Below are positions 7,729-10,000 of a stretch of DNA of 10,000 bases, piece after piece. Made by a program: the position numbers and the translations under genes. The number at the start of each line of letters is the position of its first letter. Position 1 is the stretch's first letter. Below the pieces are notes generated by a model. That model did no database searches and was not told the DNA's origin. It worked only from the letters and a program-made list of their open reading frames with translations. The stretch is from Neocallimastix lanati (nom. inval.) (lineage: Eukaryota > Neocallimastigomycota > Neocallimastigomycetes > Neocallimastigales > Neocallimastigaceae): NCBI GenBank assembly GCA_016946835.1, contig JACVTC010000083.1, positions 677,501-687,500 of the forward strand, read 5' to 3'.

Positions 7729-7758
7729 TTTTTTTTTTTTTTTTTAAAAAAAAAAAAA
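7729..7758 (+). other. T17/A13 block directly after the stop codon
   Basis: Seventeen T residues are followed at once by thirteen A residues, starting six bases after the TAA of the receptor-like gene. In RNA this could fold as a perfect U-A hairpin with a minimal loop in the 3' UTR. Similar T/A blocks occur elsewhere in the window (for example 1781-1799), so it may only reflect base composition. A specific poly(A) signal cannot be assigned, because AATAAA-like sequence is everywhere. Confidence 0.5.
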
Positions 7759-8151
7759 TTACAATACAATACAAAATAATAAGTTATAATGAAACAAAAT
7801 ATCATATTATTCTATATTTATATTCAAAAAAAAAAAAATTAAAAGAAACCTCATATATTTAAATATTTTTATTATTTATTCATAATTTTTTTTTATATCA
7901 TATCATATCATATCATATTTTATTATCATAAAAAAATTAAAAGGAAAGGAAAGGAAAAAAATAAAATACATATATAAAATAAATAATATTTTAATTTTTA
8001 AAAAAAAAAAATAAGAAAATAAATTATTATAAAACAAAAATTATAAAAAATTAAAAACAAGAATTATAAAAAATTAAAAAACAAAAGTAAAAACACAACT
8101 TAAAATGAAATTAAAATTGAAATGAAAAAATTAAAAGAAAAAAGAAAGTAG

Positions 8152-8155
<4 letters not shown>
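7759..8155. other. 3' flank of the receptor-like gene, no further gene seen
   Basis: AT-rich, with A-rich plus-strand bias from about 7930 onward. It contains about four copies of the pentamer ATATC (7894-7918), a purine run AAGGAAAGGAAAGGA (about 7941-7955) and two similar AATTATAAAAAATTAAAAA segments (about 8039-8080). The transcript end of the gene presumably lies within this stretch. No readable coding frame is present. Confidence 0.6.
7894..7918. repeat. Pentamer repeat, ATATC
   Basis: About four perfect ATATC units plus a partial unit, downstream of the receptor-like gene. A simple slippage array. Confidence 0.7.

Positions 8156-8203
<48 letters not shown>
8156..8203. repeat. Pure A tract, 48 bases
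   Basis: The longest homopolymer in the window. On the minus strand it makes part of an artefactual open frame of poly-Phe (8111-8461), together with the T tract and TAA array to its right. That frame is not a gene. Confidence 0.9.
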
Positions 8204-8205
<2 letters not shown>

Positions 8206-8343
8206 CATAAAATATATTATTATTATATGAATTATATATATAGTTATAATATATTACCATTTTTATTATTATATAGTTATAATAATAATTATATTGTTTA
8301 ATAATTAAATAGTATTTTAAAAAAATATGTGAATGTTTTCCTA

Positions 8344-8368
8344 TTTTTTTTTTTTTTTTTTTTTTTTT
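8344..8368. repeat. Pure T tract, 25 bases
   Basis: A T run in intergenic DNA, about 140 bases from the 48-base A tract and of opposite sense. The two could in principle pair in single-stranded DNA or RNA, with about 140 bases between them. Confidence 0.9.
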
Positions 8369-8390
8369 AATGGGTGCGATTATTAATAAC

Positions 8391-8391
8391 A

Positions 8392-8424
<33 letters not shown>
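8391..8424. repeat. AAT trinucleotide repeat, about 11 units
   Basis: An uninterrupted AAT/TAA microsatellite. In dictyostelid coding regions AAT repeats encode poly-Asn, but here no coding frame flanks it, so it is treated as a spacer microsatellite. Confidence 0.85.
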
Positions 8425-8426
<2 letters not shown>

Positions 8427-8551
8427 AAAATAAAAAAACAAAAACTAAAAACAAAAACCAATATTAATTGTGTGTTGATTTAAACTGTATTTGGTACAAT
8501 TTATAACTTTAATTAGTTTGGATTCTAATTAATTAAATATAATAATTATAG

Positions 8552-8577
8552 TATTATTATTATTATTATTATTATTA
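8552..8577. repeat. TTA trinucleotide repeat
   Basis: About eight or nine perfect TTA/TAT units. It is the reverse sense of the TAA arrays at 8391-8424 and 8671-8700, so the three could form inverted pairs. Confidence 0.8.
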
Positions 8578-8669
8578 AATTATTATTATTAATTAATATT
8601 ATTAATAGCTTGAAAAAAAAAAAAGTAATAATTAAAAATAAAAAAATAAATAACAAAACAAAACAAACC

Positions 8670-8670
<1 letters not shown>

Positions 8671-8727
<57 letters not shown>
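8671..8727. repeat. TAA array (10 units) fused to a 29-base A tract
   Basis: Ten perfect TAA units (8671-8700) run directly into an A tract (8699-8727). The fused form suggests slippage from one end of the microsatellite. Confidence 0.85.
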
Positions 8728-9367
8728 CAAAGAAACAAAACTAAAAACAAAAATAATAATATAAAATAAATAAAAATAAAATAATAATAATAATTAGGAA
8801 AATTATAAATATATATATATATATAATTAAGTAAATAAATAAATAAATAAAGGAAAAAGTAAATTATATATGTCTTTAATTTTTATTTTTATATTATTTT
8901 ATTTTACTTTTATTATATTTTACTTTTATTTATTTTCAATTTATTTTATTTTAATGTATTTTCTAGATGAATTAAAATCATAAAAAAATTGAATATTAAT
9001 AAATAGTATTTGCATTTAGTATTTAATGTGATTTATTTTAATATTATAATTATTAATAATAATAATAATAATTTTTTTTTTTTTTTTTTTTAATGATTAT
9101 ACAATGAAAATGAAGTGGTTAAAAAAAGTTAAAATAATCTTTGTATTTTTTTTATTTTATTTTATTTTTTTTTTTTTTTTTAATAGATTAAGAAGAGAAT
9201 ACACTTTCATTGCTTTATTTATTAATTATTAATAATACAAAAATTATTAAATTCATTTTAGAAAAATACATTATAAAATAAAATATATTGAAATAAAATA
9301 AAAAAAGAAAATAATAATTAAAAAAAAAATAATAATAATAATAATTAATAAATATATCTATATAATT

Positions 9368-9403
9368 ATTTTTATGCATTATATATATATAATGTATAAA
9401 AAT
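9368..9403. other. 17-bp near-perfect inverted repeat with 2-base spacer
   Basis: ATTTTTATGCATTATAT at 9368-9384 pairs with ATATAATGTATAAAAAT at 9387-9403, with one mismatch (C opposite T in the GCAT/GTAT position, a possible G-U pair in one strand's RNA). It lies just beyond the end of the minus-strand coding island. It could be a cruciform, or a transcript hairpin for a minus-strand unit. Confidence 0.55.
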
Positions 9404-9433
9404 ATTTGTTAAATAATATAATAATAAAATAAA

Positions 9434-9602
9434 ATAAATATAATAGTAGTTGTAGTAGTTATTAGGTTTAAATTCACCAAATTTTAAATTAGGATTATTC
9501 CTAATAACTTCATCAATAGAATCAACAATTTTACCATTCCAGCTCTCAATGCCATTTTGTTGAACCTAAATTTAATATTGAATAACCCTTATGGTCATAC
9601 AA
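9434..9602 (-). pseudogene. Coding-like fragment, minus strand, family unknown
   Basis: On the minus strand a short island with ordinary codon variety interrupts the AT-rich spacer. Reading down from 9565, a frame gives a Gln/Asn/Gly start, then GIESWNGKIVDSIDEVIRNN, then PNLKFGEFKPNNYYNYYY near 9440. After that the frame stays open to a stop at 9217-9215, but only as low-complexity Tyr/Phe/Ile. The codon before 9565 is TAG within AAATTTAG, which would suit an intron acceptor. A second frame just upstream (9602-9546) gives YDHKGYSILNLGS and then stops at 9548-9546. The two could be one ancestral reading broken by a single-base frame change near 9566, which would make this a pseudogene fragment. 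Alternatively the lower part is a last exon and the upper part is intron. No start codon or upstream exon could be assigned, and I do not recognise the family. Confidence 0.5.
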
Positions 9603-9632
9603 TCAAAACCTTAAAAAGCAATGAACTATTTT

Positions 9633-9763
9633 ATCATTTTTTATAAATTTATGACTTTTTTTTTTTTATATATATTATTATTATAAATATAATCATTTTT
9701 ATAAATTTATGATTTTTTTTTTATTATTATAAATATAATCATTTTTAAAAATTTATGAATAAA
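9633..9763. repeat. Three spaced copies of an AT-rich segment
   Basis: The motif ATCATTTTTATAAATTTATG (first copy with one extra T, third copy with AAAA in place of ATAA) starts at 9633, 9692 and 9738. Each copy is separated by a T run and a TTATTATTATAAATATA stretch. The spacings are 59 and 46 bases. It looks like a short tandem duplication with deletions in the T runs. Confidence 0.75.
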
Positions 9764-10000
9764 TTAAAAAATATATATATATATATATGAAGTATAAAAT
9801 TTTTTTTGGATTTTTCAATAATAAAAATTTTTTTGAGTTACGTTTCATTAATTTTATTTTAGAAGTCTAATTTATAATACATAAATATTTAAGTTTTTTT
9901 TTTTTAATTTTTTTTTTTTCTTCTTCGCAATATATAAAAAATTTTAAATTTTAATATGTATTTTTTTTTTTTTTTTTCTTTTTAAAAAAAAAAATATATG
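9764..10000. other. AT-rich spacer to the window end, no gene seen
   Basis: The segment contains a TA run (about 9770-9787), T tracts at about 9801, 9893 and 9961, and a T-rich stretch with TTCTTCGC near 9920-9928. A GTAACT donor-like site exists on the minus strand near 9842, preceded by a short ATG-containing stretch. Joining it to the AG at 9566 does not give the coding-like frame of the minus-strand fragment, so no exon is called. Confidence 0.5.

Larger units (their letters stand above)
8461..9214. other. AT-rich spacer with microsatellites, no gene seen
   Basis: The segment contains a TTA array (8552-8577), a TAA array joined to an A tract (8671-8727), TA and TAAA runs (about 8806-8850), TTTTA-type repeats (about 8880-8955), an AAT array joined to T (about 9054-9091) and another T tract (about 9168-9182). 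Patches at 8461-8530 and 9092-9140 are less biased but give no convincing product on either strand. Confidence 0.65.

Noticed and set aside
7671-7862. Plus-strand open frame of 63 codons overlapping the end of the receptor-like gene
   Set aside because: It is an alternative frame of exon 4 that continues through the T17/A13 block as poly-Phe and poly-Lys.
8111-8461. Minus-strand open frame of 116 codons with poly-Phe, poly-Tyr and poly-Lys
   Set aside because: It consists of the A48 and T25 tracts and the AAT array in translation, with no non-repetitive coding signal.
9566-9600. A 35-base intron with GTATGA donor and TTTAG acceptor on the minus strand
   Set aside because: It is too short for a typical spliceosomal intron in this kind of genome, and the sequence upstream of the donor has stops in the needed frame.

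Overview
The window looks like dictyostelid (Dictyostelium-type) nuclear DNA. Intergenic sequence is almost pure A/T with long A, T, TA, TAA and TAAA tracts. The one clear gene has short AT-rich GT...AG introns and A/T-ending codons. Its product resembles the seven-helix cAMP-receptor (cAR/Crl) family that is typical of dictyostelids. The organism call is inference from composition and this gene; no marker such as an rRNA or tRNA is present.

Layout. Positions 1 to about 1070 form a compositionally distinct block (about 40% G+C in sampled lines) that reads like decayed coding sequence on the + strand. Short protein-like stretches switch frame at least five times and are broken by stops and by pure A runs. 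It is probably a pseudogene or transposon remnant, and I cannot name its family. From about 1070 to 5950 I see no gene, only extremely AT-rich DNA with several distinct tandem arrays: a 10-bp array (2971-3040), a 64-bp duplication (3747-3857), an alternating 39/40-bp minisatellite (3900-4200) and a 25-bp array (about 5141-5278).

Positions 5984-7723 hold the single convincing gene, in four exons (5984-6240, 6402-6676, 6970-7116, 7455-7723). It encodes a 315-residue protein with seven predicted membrane helices, a Cys at the start of helix 3 and a Cys in the second outer loop, as in cAMP-receptor-like GPCRs. All three introns keep the reading frame and have consensus ends. A 25-bp direct repeat lies just upstream of the start codon, and a T17/A13 block follows the stop.

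From 7724 to 10000 the DNA is again AT-rich, with very long A tracts (48 and 29), TAA arrays, an inverted repeat at 9368-9403 and a triplicated segment near the right end. On the minus strand at about 9434-9602 lies a short coding-like island in two frames, probably a gene fragment or a broken exon. No tRNA, rRNA, CRISPR array or complete mobile element was found.
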